DNA from: Fidelibacterota bacterium
GTDB lineage: Bacteria > Fidelibacterota > UBA8477 > JABMPR01
Direction of reading: 5' to 3'
Length of the DNA: 6,944 bases
NCBI GenBank assembly: GCA_030596225.1
Contig: JAUVKO010000112.1
Span: 1-6,944, forward strand
A program made the position numbers and the translations under genes. Positions 1 through 6,843 of the stretch are shown one piece after another. Every line of letters starts with the position of its first letter. Positions within the stretch are counted from its first letter, which is position 1. The notes beneath the pieces are model-generated. The model saw nothing but the letters and a program-made list of their open reading frames with translations, did not search any database and was not told the origin of the DNA.

Positions 1-579
1 ATCTGTATTAACAGGAACTTTGGATACAGACTGAGCTGCGTCAGTATGAAAGAGAGCTCCTGCTTTATGAGCGATATCCGCAAATTCACGAATCGTCTGA
101 ATACTGCCGACCTCATTGTTGGCATGTAACACCGATACAAGTATGGTTTTAGAAGTAATGATCTCTTCCAGGTCTGCAGAATGAACTATTCCCTGACCAT
201 CCACCGGTAGATAGGAGATTCGAAATCCTTGAGTTCTAAGGTAATGAGCCACTTCCATAATAGCAGGATGCTCTATGGCGGAAATGACAATATGCAGCCC
301 TTGATGAGCAACCTTAGAGGCAATGCCTTTTAGCGCTAAGTTGTTAGCTTCTGATCCACCTGATGTAAAAATAATTTCGTTCGAATGGCACTGGAGCAGA
401 TTGGCAAGCTGGCTACGAGCATATTCTACTGCTTGATGAGAGCGTTGCCCTACAGCATGATTGCTGGACGGATTTCCAAAATCTGTGCGCAGATATGGTT
501 CCATGGCTTCCAGCACCAAAGGGTCTATTGGCGTTGTTGCATTATAATCGAGATAAATATCGCCATTGGGTAACCGCAT
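1..579 (-). CDS. Cysteine desulfurase, NifS/IscS family (N-terminal 193 residues, cut by the window edge)
   Basis: This is a pyridoxal-phosphate (PLP) enzyme of aminotransferase class V. The family removes sulfur from L-cysteine, giving alanine and a protein-bound persulfide for Fe-S cluster or thio-cofactor assembly in the cytoplasm. I translated the minus strand from the ATG at 579-577; the frame stays open for 193 codons to base 1. Visible family signatures are YLDYNATTP (residues 9-17), FGNPSSNH (34-41), TSGGSEANNLALKG (72-85), which forms the phosphate-binding region, the PLP-stacking His in AIEHPAIM (H104), HANNEVGSIQ (152-161) and HTDAAQSVSKVP (178-189) with the PLP-contacting Asp180. 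Family members are about 380-400 residues, so roughly half is missing, including the PLP lysine and the catalytic cysteine loop. IscS, NifS and SufS-like subtypes therefore cannot be separated. The start is supported by AAGGAG at 586-591, six bases upstream. It is divergent from the Spy-like gene. Confidence 0.95.
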   Translation of the reverse strand, partial: MRLPNGDIYLDYNATTPIDPLVLEAMEPYLRTDFGNPSSNHAVGQRSHQAVEYARSQLANLLQCHSNEIIFTSGGSEANNLALKGIASKVAHQGLHIVISAIEHPAIMEVAHYLRTQGFRISYLPVDGQGIVHSADLEEIITSKTILVSVLHANNEVGSIQTIREFADIAHKAGALFHTDAAQSVSKVPVNTD

Positions 580-585
580 TTTTCA

Positions 586-591
586 CTCCTT
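586..591 (-). promoter_or_regulatory. Ribosome binding site of the cysteine desulfurase gene
   Basis: AAGGAG on the minus strand, with six bases before the ATG at 579. It fixes the start codon of the truncated desulfurase gene. The 151-bp divergent region (580-730) shows no convincing -35/-10 pair for either gene. Confidence 0.75.
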
Positions 592-730
592 CCCGGCTAA
601 AATGAATGAGCACCGGAAAATAAGCAGTAAATGCAGCCTACCTTAGGAAAATATCTCCTTCTTAACCTTCGAGGAACTCCTGCGGTCTAAAGACACAGAA
701 TTGAAAACAAACCTTTAGAAAGGAAACAAA

Positions 731-1216
731 ATGAGAAAAGAATTAAAGAAACCAGCCCTGCTCCTAATTCTGATCATTGCACTGGTTACTACAGTAGTTG
801 CCCAACCCCAGCGCGGATTTGGTGGTCAAGAATATCGTTCAGGGGAGATGATGGATAAACTGAATCTGACAGTGGAGCAGGAAAAACAGATACAAGATCT
901 ACGTTTTGATCTTGAAAAAGTAAGTATCAACTTTCGTGCTAAACTTCAAACTGAGCGCCTAAAGTTAAGACAACTCAGCCTAGCAGATGAGCCTAACAAG
1001 AAAAAGATCCATGCTCAAATTGATAAAATTGGTGCGATCGAAGTTCAGCTTGACAAGGCCAGAGTCGATCATCGACTGGCTGCACGGAAAATCCTAACGG
1101 AAGATCAATTTAAGATTTTTCGCCTGGGAATGCATCAAAGACAGGGACGCTTTGATGACCGACAAGACAATTTCAGAAAAGATCGTGGAAACCGTTTTTT
1201 CCCGCATCGCTTCTAA
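731..1216 (+). CDS. Spy/CpxP-like periplasmic protein (LTxxQ family)
   Basis: This is a small exported helical protein of 161 residues. Residues 1-24 form a signal peptide: a Lys/Arg-rich start, a hydrophobic core LLLILIIALVTTVV, and a likely cleavage after VVA before Gln25. The mature part is mostly helical and charged, with the two LTxxQ motifs typical of the Spy/CpxP/ZraP/CnrX group: LTVEQ (46-50) and LTEDQ (122-126). Known relatives are ATP-independent periplasmic chaperones, modulators of envelope-stress kinases, or metal sensors. The C-terminal tail (134-161) is rich in Arg, Asp and Gln. It has scattered His residues (95, 114, 135, 159) but no Cys, so there is no lipobox and no obvious dense metal site. 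AAAGGA at 719-724 lies six bases before the ATG. No kinase, regulator or sigma factor gene is adjacent, so function beyond the family is unproven. It is followed by an intrinsic terminator, which suggests a single-gene transcript. Confidence 0.85.
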   Translation: MRKELKKPALLLILIIALVTTVVAQPQRGFGGQEYRSGEMMDKLNLTVEQEKQIQDLRFDLEKVSINFRAKLQTERLKLRQLSLADEPNKKKIHAQIDKIGAIEVQLDKARVDHRLAARKILTEDQFKIFRLGMHQRQGRFDDRQDNFRKDRGNRFFPHRF

Positions 1217-1246
1217 ACTTTTTCCTCCCCGTTCAACTCAAGTAAG

Positions 1247-1275
1247 CACCCCGATTTATCGGGGTGTTTGTGTTT
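1247..1275 (+). terminator. Intrinsic terminator after the Spy-like gene
   Basis: CACCCCGA (1247-1254) pairs perfectly with TCGGGGTG (1259-1266) around a TTTA loop, followed by the T-rich tail TTTGTGTTT (1267-1275). The stem is eight base pairs and GC-rich. It sits 30 bases after the stop of the Spy-like gene. The opposite strand lacks a T-run, so it acts in the plus direction. It also separates the Spy-like gene from the symporter, implying independent transcription. Confidence 0.9.
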
Positions 1276-1374
1276 AATGGGATATGCACAACAAATTGGC
1301 AGGTGCTTTCAACCCTTAGGACTCTATATTGTACCAAGTCAAATACACTTTTATATAGAATAGAGGGTAATCAC

Positions 1375-2637
1375 ATGTCGTTGTTGCGCCAAGCATTCAT
1401 GAAATTCTGGAATCTCGAATTGTACTGGAAGGTCTTCATCGGTATGGGCGCAGGAATCATCTATGCTCTACTCATGGGGGAAGCCGCCATGAACGTAGCT
1501 CCTTTGGGTGATTTGTTTATGCGATTGCTAAAGATGGTGATTGTTCCGCTCATCTTCTTCTCTATTACTTCCGGTGTGGCCGGGATAGGTGAGAATAGAA
1601 GCCTTGGCCGACTGGGAGCAAAAACATTTGGATATTATTTCCTGACTTCCATGTTGGCAATCATCCTTGGTCTGACGCTTACCAATATCATTCAACCAGG
1701 TGTGGGTGTGGATATTCATGCCGGTGGTGAAGAATTTGATCCATCCAGCCTAAGCCAACCGGGAAGTTTGGGGAGTATCCTACTCCGCATGATTCCGACG
1801 AACCCGATCCAGGCAGCGGCTAAGGGAGATGTCCTGGCTGTTATCTTCTTTTCAATCATTTTAGGGATGGCCATTACGGCTTTGCCGGAGAAACAATACA
1901 AGGTTACTAAAGATCTGTTTGATACTTTCTTCCAGGTCATGATGAAAATGACTCAGGGTGTGATCCTATTCCTGCCCTTGGGTGTGTTTGGATTGATTGC
2001 TAAAGCAGTTGCCAGTACAGGATTTACGCTATTCAAAGCCGTAGGCTGGTATATGGTAACCATTGCAACCGGATTAACTCTCCACATCTTTCTCATTTTA
2101 CCATTAGTCTTCTGGTTTTTTACGAAAATCAACCCACTCAAACATTATAAAGCTATCGCTTCTGCAATGGCAACTGCCTTTTCCACAAGTTCTTCAGGAG
2201 CAACTTTACCCGTGACCATGGATTGTATTGAAAATCGGGCTGGCGTATCCAACAAAGTTACCAGTTTTGTTTTACCATTAGGGGCAACCATCAATATGGA
2301 CGGTACAGCACTGTATGAATGTGCCGGTGTTCTTTTTATCTCTCAGGCACTAGGATTTGACCTGAACTTTGCACAGCAATTACTCATTGTGATCACTGCA
2401 TTTCTTGCGTCTGTAGGCGCTGCAGCGATCCCATCTGCCGGTTTAGTCATGATCTTTATCGTTCTGGATGCAGTTGGCTTGGGTAATCACCCTCAAGCAG
2501 CTATTATTGTCGGCACCATGCTGGCCGTAGATCGCCCACTGGATATGTTCCGGACAGTTGTCAATATAACCAGCGATACCATGGGTGCAGTTATTGTGGC
2601 AAAATCTGAGGGAGAAAATGTCCTTTCGGATATTTAG
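1375..2637 (+). CDS. Dicarboxylate/amino acid:cation symporter (DAACS, glutamate/aspartate transporter type)
   Basis: This 420-residue inner-membrane protein is full length for bacterial GltP/GltT/GltPh-type carriers, which take up acidic amino acids or C4-dicarboxylates driven by Na+ or H+. Substrate-site motifs occur in order: TSSSGATLP (271-279, hairpin 1), NMDGTALYE (307-315, TM7 cation site), SVGAAAIPSAG (346-356, hairpin 2) and DRPLDMFRTVVNITSD (386-401, TM8). The Pyrococcus GltPh residues D394, R397, N401 and D405 correspond to D390, R393, N397 and D401. The conserved Arg is the one that binds the side-chain carboxylate, so Asp/Glu or a dicarboxylate is more likely than a neutral amino acid. 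I chose the ATG at 1375 because AGAGGG (1362-1367) precedes it by seven bases and the protein then begins with a normal short amphipathic segment before TM1. The frame is open back to a GTG at 1264, but that codon lies inside the upstream terminator hairpin. Na+ versus H+ coupling cannot be decided from sequence. Confidence 0.93.
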   Translation: MSLLRQAFMKFWNLELYWKVFIGMGAGIIYALLMGEAAMNVAPLGDLFMRLLKMVIVPLIFFSITSGVAGIGENRSLGRLGAKTFGYYFLTSMLAIILGLTLTNIIQPGVGVDIHAGGEEFDPSSLSQPGSLGSILLRMIPTNPIQAAAKGDVLAVIFFSIILGMAITALPEKQYKVTKDLFDTFFQVMMKMTQGVILFLPLGVFGLIAKAVASTGFTLFKAVGWYMVTIATGLTLHIFLILPLVFWFFTKINPLKHYKAIASAMATAFSTSSSGATLPVTMDCIENRAGVSNKVTSFVLPLGATINMDGTALYECAGVLFISQALGFDLNFAQQLLIVITAFLASVGAAAIPSAGLVMIFIVLDAVGLGNHPQAAIIVGTMLAVDRPLDMFRTVVNITSDTMGAVIVAKSEGENVLSDI

Positions 2638-2715
2638 GCGATAGGTGTTGGATGTTGGTTTAGCCCAGATTAAATTTAGTACGTTGTAAAATACTTTCCG
2701 CTTTTTGCTAAGTTT

Positions 2716-2887
2716 AACTGCAATAATGTCGGCATTTTTTGAACGAGACCTACTAAAAGGGAACCTCATCTCCTTGCTGCTAAGACAGGCCTTTCCCGCC
2801 TTAGGGATCAAGGAAGTCTGATCTTTAAGGGCGGTACCCACCGTTAATAATAACGGTTCAAAAATGTCACATTATTGCAGTTTTTTT
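2716..2887 (+). ncRNA. ssrS: Structured small RNA, candidate 6S RNA (SsrS)
   Basis: 6S RNA binds the housekeeping RNA polymerase by mimicking an open promoter and down-regulates transcription in stationary phase. Here 2716-2729 pairs without mismatch with 2869-2882 (14 bp). The stem continues through two single-base bulges: 2731-2734 with 2865-2868, then 2736-2744 with 2856-2864, about 27 bp in all. Inside is an open region with a small hairpin on its 3' side (CCGTTA 2841-2846 with TAACGG 2851-2856). A terminal hairpin of about 15 bp has 2796-2810 pairing with 2819-2834 with one bulged G and two G-U pairs. An alternative is GGGAACC (2759-2765) with GGTACCC (2833-2839). Seven T follow the closing stem (2881-2887), giving a terminator on the plus strand only. 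Size (about 170-185 nt), long closing stem, internal bubble and 3'-side hairpin match 6S architecture. The GGTACCCACC stretch resembles my recollection of conserved 6S sequence. Alternatives are a different structured RNA or a MITE with long inverted ends. The exact 5' end is not determined. Confidence 0.62.
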
Positions 2888-3018
2888 GCTCTGACAAATG
2901 AAAATACTTATCGGAATAGCCCTAGCGTAGTCCAGAGATAGCGGGAAATGAAGACAGATATTGCATTATGCAGTGAAAGATTAAATTCTTTCGGGAAGAC
3001 TGTCCACGGTACTTTATC

Positions 3019-3065
3019 CCTCGACGGAGCCTGTACTGAGCGAAACCGAAGTGCTTGGGATGACG
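3019..3065. repeat. REP-like intergenic repeat, short copy
   Basis: This segment shares the 16-base block GGAGCCTGTACTGAGC (3026-3041) with 6652-6667. It ends with GTGCTTGGGATGAC (3051-3064), which matches the right end of the larger element at 6752-6765 in 11 of 14 positions. It lies just beyond the 3' end of the S9 peptidase gene (which ends at 3106, minus strand), a usual place for REP-type sequences. It carries no coding capacity that I trust. The rest of the gap between the small RNA and the peptidase (2888-3018 and 3066-3105) shows nothing recognisable. Confidence 0.7.
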
Positions 3066-3105
3066 AACTCAGTTTGACGGTTTGAGAAAACGAGATTACT
3101 TCCAA

Positions 3106-5034
3106 TTATAGATTAAATATTTCAATCTCTTCCAGTGAATCAGCAGGTTCGATTCCAAATATTTTCGTGTAAAAGTAGTACTCGCTTTCAATTGCTTTCA
3201 CAATTGTCGCAGCCTGCCTGAAACCATGAGACTCGCCTTCAAAAGGAACGTAGGCAACCGGGATTCCACTTTGCTTAAGGGCAAACACCATACTCTCGGC
3301 TTGATTAGGAGGCACTACTGGATCATCCAAACCTTGCAAAAATATAATGGGACAATCCAATTGATCGGTGTGGTTAATGGGAGATCGATCTCGATACAGC
3401 TGTTTTTCTTCAGGATAGGCTCCCACTAGCCCGTCCAGATAGCGACTTTCAAACTTATGAGTATCTTTAGCCAACAACTCCAAATCACCTATCCCATAGT
3501 AACTGGCACCGGCTTTAAAGACATCCATGAAGGTCAAGGCAGCCAAAGTTGTATACCCTCCGGCACTGCCCCCCTTGATGATCAAACGATTCGGATCGAC
3601 TCGACCTGCCTGCACCAGGTATTGAGCGACAGCAGCGCAATCTTCCACATCACGAATTCCCCAGGTCTCATTCAGACGTTCACGGTATGCACGACCAAAA
3701 CCGGTACTGCCACTATAATTCACATCAACAATAGCAAAACCGCGAGTTGTCCAGTACTGAATACTCGGGCTAAAAGCTCCTGAACTATAGGCAGTTGGAC
3801 CACCATGACTCATGACTATGAGAGGTGGCTGTTCTTCTTTAGGAGCTTCACATTTCGGATTTAACGGGGCGTAAAACCAGGCATAGCTCGATTCCCCGGA
3901 ACGCGATTCAAAAGTGATCAGCTCTGCCTTTGAAATTGTTGACTCAGGAATATCTGATTCAGAAGCACGACGTATTATATACTTCTTATTTGTTTCCAAC
4001 TCATAAGCTACCAACTCTGCAGGACGATCATTTGTACTTCCGATAAAGGCAATGAGATTGCCCGAACCTTGAAGCTGGTCAATATCAGAGTAGGGCACAT
4101 CTAAATCACGGATAGTATCATTCCCAATATCGATCTGGACCAAATGAGAACCACTCAGGTCCCGGTAACTTGCTATCAACTTACCCGAATCCACGACAGC
4201 AAAAGTACTCATACCAAAGACCCACTGAGGAAGACCAAACTCTGCTTCCATCTCCAGGACACAACGTGTTTCACCCTGAGAATATTCATAGATATTCCAC
4301 CATCCATTCCGATCAGAGACAAAGTATATATCTCCGTTGGGATCCCATTGAGGCTGAAATATTGATTCCTCATCCCCCCCGGCAATAGACTGAAGTTGGC
4401 TTAGATTTCCGTCAGTATCGAGCTCCCCCAACCATAATTGGGTGCCATCCCAAGGCATATTTGGATGATCCCAACTTATGAAAAGTAATTGTCTGCCACC
4501 CGGGCTCAATCGAGGATTTGAGTAAAAATCATGACCTCGGGCAATGACATGCTGTTCACCACTCCCATCCAGGGATACCCTTAGTAGCATATTGATAGTT
4601 TCATCCGGATCTGAATGATCTTCAACAACTATGAAGATTTGTTGTCGTTGATCGTCAAGAATCATATCGGCATATCGAAACTGGTCATTATGAGTAAGTT
4701 GAAGACGTTTATCATCTTCTATGATCTCATATAGCTGCTGGTCTCGATTATCAATATAGAAAGATCGACCATTCACAGTCAAGAATGCACCACCGCCATA
4801 TTCATGCGCCCGGGTGCGAACATCCCAATCTGTCTGGCTAAGCTCCTGCTGATCTTGTCCTGCAGACCATTCCATGAGTGCAGTGCGCCCCTTTTCTGAG
4901 GGTCTGCCCTCTGTCCAGAAGACTTTTTTCTGATCTATTTTTATTTGACCTAAACGAAGACTATTTTGGACTAAAGATGAGCCTGAAACAGGAGATTTCC
5001 AGGATCCGTAAGCTTTGATCTGTTTCTTATTCAT
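3106..5034 (-). CDS. S9-family serine peptidase (prolyl oligopeptidase / acylaminoacyl-peptidase type)
   Basis: This 642-residue protein has the two-domain plan of family S9. An N-terminal beta-propeller (about 1-370) includes blade-like segments such as YSNPRLSPGGRQLLFISWD (171-189) and FQPQWDPNGDIYFVSDRNG (226-244). A C-terminal alpha/beta hydrolase spans about 380-630. The catalytic triad is visible: Ser490 in GGSAGG (488-493), Asp571 in QGLDDPVVPP (567-576) and His603 in GESHGF (600-605). SHGGPTA (409-415) forms the oxyanion region and NYSGSTGFGR (439-448) is typical of the family. The family cleaves short peptides from the N-terminus, often after proline or from acylated ends; the exact substrate cannot be read here. 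There is no signal peptide or membrane segment, so I infer a cytoplasmic enzyme. The start at 5034 follows GAGGAG (minus strand, 5046-5051) by 11 bases. The gene begins 18 nt after the glycosyltransferase stop, so the two are probably cotranscribed. An REP-like repeat follows it. Confidence 0.93.
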   Translation of the reverse strand: MNKKQIKAYGSWKSPVSGSSLVQNSLRLGQIKIDQKKVFWTEGRPSEKGRTALMEWSAGQDQQELSQTDWDVRTRAHEYGGGAFLTVNGRSFYIDNRDQQLYEIIEDDKRLQLTHNDQFRYADMILDDQRQQIFIVVEDHSDPDETINMLLRVSLDGSGEQHVIARGHDFYSNPRLSPGGRQLLFISWDHPNMPWDGTQLWLGELDTDGNLSQLQSIAGGDEESIFQPQWDPNGDIYFVSDRNGWWNIYEYSQGETRCVLEMEAEFGLPQWVFGMSTFAVVDSGKLIASYRDLSGSHLVQIDIGNDTIRDLDVPYSDIDQLQGSGNLIAFIGSTNDRPAELVAYELETNKKYIIRRASESDIPESTISKAELITFESRSGESSYAWFYAPLNPKCEAPKEEQPPLIVMSHGGPTAYSSGAFSPSIQYWTTRGFAIVDVNYSGSTGFGRAYRERLNETWGIRDVEDCAAVAQYLVQAGRVDPNRLIIKGGSAGGYTTLAALTFMDVFKAGASYYGIGDLELLAKDTHKFESRYLDGLVGAYPEEKQLYRDRSPINHTDQLDCPIIFLQGLDDPVVPPNQAESMVFALKQSGIPVAYVPFEGESHGFRQAATIVKAIESEYYFYTKIFGIEPADSLEEIEIFNL

Positions 5035-5044
5035 TTTCAGTATA

Positions 5045-5053
5045 GCTCCTCTT
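5045..5053 (-). promoter_or_regulatory. Ribosome binding site of the S9 peptidase, touching the upstream stop codon
   Basis: AAGAGGAGC on the minus strand ends 10-11 bases before the peptidase ATG, and its first base is the last base of the TGA stop (5055-5053) of the upstream glycosyltransferase gene. This arrangement supports translation from one shared transcript. Confidence 0.7.
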
Positions 5054-6534
5054 CACCCGGCGCCTTTATAGCCCGTGCAGAGATAGATATCAATCTTTCT
5101 CACGCTTTGACCATAATTTTCGATCTTGACTGTCTTAAGTTTCGTAATATCATCAAAATAGGGTGCTACTTTCTTGTGCTTGAATCGGTATTCACGTCGG
5201 TCATCAACCACCAGTATCCCTGATCTTCCCTTCAATTTCTCTGCTTTTGGCCATATATCGAACTGAAGAGCAGCTTTACCAATAATATCCTGAGCATAGG
5301 TCCTTGGCTGATCCGGTAAATAGAATTTTATTAATGAGCTTGCTTTATAATTTGTACTGAAAATGAAGGCCTCATTTCCCGCTTCCCGTAGAGAATCTCT
5401 GATTGACTCTACTTCCTCTGCAGCGCTTTTCCAGCCACTCCAGGTATTGCCCTCCCCCAGGGGTACATCCGGTAAAGCAACAACCGAAATTCCCAGACCG
5501 AGGAATGCCAGGGATGATAGAATGCCTATTTTCATTCTGCGTTTTCTCTGAGAGTTATGATATAGATAATAGACTCCTAGAATGATGAATGACCAGTATG
5601 CCGGAATCAACCAGTTCATTTTTACCAGGCTGCGGAAGCTTACAGCAATAAAGAACACTGTCGTAATCAGCCCACTGCTCACCAAGAGTAAAACCTTATC
5701 TTCCATATCAGCAAATATTTTGAGTCCATAACGCTTGATTGAAGCGAAGACGAGAACAAACAAATAGGGAGTTAATATAAAGAATTGTGAACCAAGCAAT
5801 TCTCCTGCAAAACGTAATTTCCAAGTCCCCATCCCCGAGGTTCTTCGTGCTCCCTGAAATGCAAAAGAGATCCAATCATGCTGAACGTTCCAGATCAATA
5901 CTGGTAAAAACATCAGGGTCGCAATCAGGACTCCAAGATAAGGATAAGGTGTAAAAAGCCATTTGCGCTGATTTTTTGAGATAAACAGAAACATGAGCAC
6001 TGATGGAACCAACATGATCCCGGAGTATTTTCCCAACCATGCGAGACCCATGAATAATCCGGCTACGAGCCACCATTTAGCATCATCATTTTGAATAAGT
6101 TTCCACAGAGAGTAGATCGTTGCTGTCCAGGCAAATAAAAGTGGTGTATCCGGAGTGATCACGAAGCCATAGAGCTCAAAGGCAATGGTCGCATTCAATG
6201 CCATGAGGGTCCAGAATGTTTGTCCGCTATTTCCAAACATCTCCTGGGTCATACGAGCCCAGAAGATGTTTAGCCCCAGAAACCAGAGAACAGCAGCAAT
6301 CTTAATTCCGAATATGGTCTGTCCAAAAATGGAAGTAGTCAGCCAAATACTGTAACTGGCCAGAGGTGGATGATCAAAATATGAAAGTGCCAAATCCTGG
6401 CTCCAACTCCAGTAATAGGCCTCCTGAGGAGTTAGCGGTAATATTAAGGCAAGCATGGTCCGGAATAACGTGAACCCTAGAATTACTTTCCAAACCTTGG
6501 TGGGGATATTCAGCAAGTTAGTCTGCAAATTCAA
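5053..6534 (-). CDS. GT39/ArnT-like membrane glycosyltransferase (PMT_2 superfamily)
   Basis: This is a 493-residue polytopic membrane protein of the dolichyl-phosphate-mannose/ArnT superfamily. These enzymes move a sugar from a polyprenyl-phosphate carrier to lipid A, protein or another glycan on the outer face of the inner membrane. The first extracytoplasmic loop has the family signature: TPQEAYYWSW (35-44), where Glu38 takes the acidic catalytic-loop position, followed by YFDHPPLASY (52-61). ITPDTPLLFAW (126-136) and WLGKYSG (166-172) are also typical. About 12 hydrophobic segments fill 17-353, and a soluble C-terminal part covers about 355-493, as in ArnT-type proteins. The start is a TTG at 6534: AAAAGGA (6542-6548) lies seven bases upstream. 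The ATG at 6542-6540 is out of frame, and the next in-frame Met (27) lies inside the first membrane helix. It is probably first in an operon with the S9 peptidase. Donor sugar and acceptor are unknown; no lipid A modification genes are nearby. Confidence 0.88.
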   Translation of the reverse strand: MNLQTNLLNIPTKVWKVILGFTLFRTMLALILPLTPQEAYYWSWSQDLALSYFDHPPLASYSIWLTTSIFGQTIFGIKIAAVLWFLGLNIFWARMTQEMFGNSGQTFWTLMALNATIAFELYGFVITPDTPLLFAWTATIYSLWKLIQNDDAKWWLVAGLFMGLAWLGKYSGIMLVPSVLMFLFISKNQRKWLFTPYPYLGVLIATLMFLPVLIWNVQHDWISFAFQGARRTSGMGTWKLRFAGELLGSQFFILTPYLFVLVFASIKRYGLKIFADMEDKVLLLVSSGLITTVFFIAVSFRSLVKMNWLIPAYWSFIILGVYYLYHNSQRKRRMKIGILSSLAFLGLGISVVALPDVPLGEGNTWSGWKSAAEEVESIRDSLREAGNEAFIFSTNYKASSLIKFYLPDQPRTYAQDIIGKAALQFDIWPKAEKLKGRSGILVVDDRREYRFKHKKVAPYFDDITKLKTVKIENYGQSVRKIDIYLCTGYKGAG

Positions 6535-6541
6535 TTCTGCA

Positions 6542-6548
6542 TCCTTTT
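6542..6548 (-). promoter_or_regulatory. Ribosome binding site deciding a TTG start for the glycosyltransferase
   Basis: AAAAGGA on the minus strand lies seven bases before TTG 6534-6532. No in-frame ATG exists at a suitable distance, so this site is the main argument for the TTG start. The first base of the overlapping out-of-frame ATG (6542-6540) is the last A of this site. Confidence 0.65.
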
Positions 6549-6571
6549 GGTCTTATATTTTATGTTCTCTT

Positions 6572-6765
6572 GTCATCCTGAGCACCGCGAAGGATCTCCA
6601 TGTATCATCTGGATAAAAAGTAGCTCAAGAATGGGGGCCAAGATTCTTCGTGGAGCCTGTACTGAGCACTTCGCACCTCGACTTGGGTCTTCGCTTTCAG
6701 CTTCGCCCTCACAAGCCGCTCGGCATGACGCTCAGGATAAATTCCGTCGAAGTGCTCAGAATGAC
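6572..6765. repeat. REP/MITE-like element with 14-bp inverted ends
   Basis: The left end GTCATCCTGAGCAC (6572-6585) and right end GTGCTCAGAATGAC (6752-6765) are inverted repeats matching at 13 of 14 positions. Between them are the shared 16-base block GGAGCCTGTACTGAGC (6652-6667), several CTTCG-containing inverted units, and an internal stem of AAGAAT (6628-6633) with ATTCTT (6643-6648). The type with GTCATCCTGAGC and GAAGGATCT is a widespread class of non-coding bacterial intergenic repeat. No clear target-site duplication flanks it. It is not a gene, although short open frames cross it. It ends only 24 bases upstream of the ribosome binding site of the glycosyltransferase, so it must overlap that gene's promoter region. 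Confidence 0.75.
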
Positions 6766-6843
6766 CTTGATAAAAACATTTGAAATAATCTTGTATTTCT
6801 GTTATACCAATTACACCTCAAAACAATCTATGCATTCTTCATC

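Noticed and set aside
672..690. GGAACT followed by TCTAA upstream of the Spy-like gene as an extracytoplasmic-function sigma promoter
   Set aside because: The two boxes are only about eight bases apart, far shorter than the roughly 16 bases needed.
1329..1357. TTGTAC (1329-1334) and TATATA (1352-1357) with a 17-base spacer as a promoter for the symporter
   Set aside because: A start about seven bases after the -10 box would fall within or just before the ribosome binding site (1362-1367), leaving almost no leader, and the -35 box matches consensus at only three positions.
2684..2714. Promoter elements for the small RNA, such as TAAAAT at 2687-2692 or TTGTAA with TAAGTT
   Set aside because: Each option has one plausible box and one poor box or wrong spacing, and the 5' end of the RNA is unknown, so no promoter can be assigned.
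2443..2841. Minus-strand open frame of 132 codons overlapping the symporter 3' end
   Set aside because: It is antisense to a well-supported conserved gene and to the structured RNA, has no recognisable domain and no ribosome binding site support.
2975..2992. GAAAGA-TTAAAT-TCTTTC hairpin as a terminator for the peptidase operon
   Set aside because: The stem is only six AT-rich base pairs and no T-run follows on the minus strand.
2908..3105. Minus-strand open frame of 65 codons after the peptidase gene
   Set aside because: It runs through the REP-like repeat and has no family resemblance, so it is most likely a chance frame.
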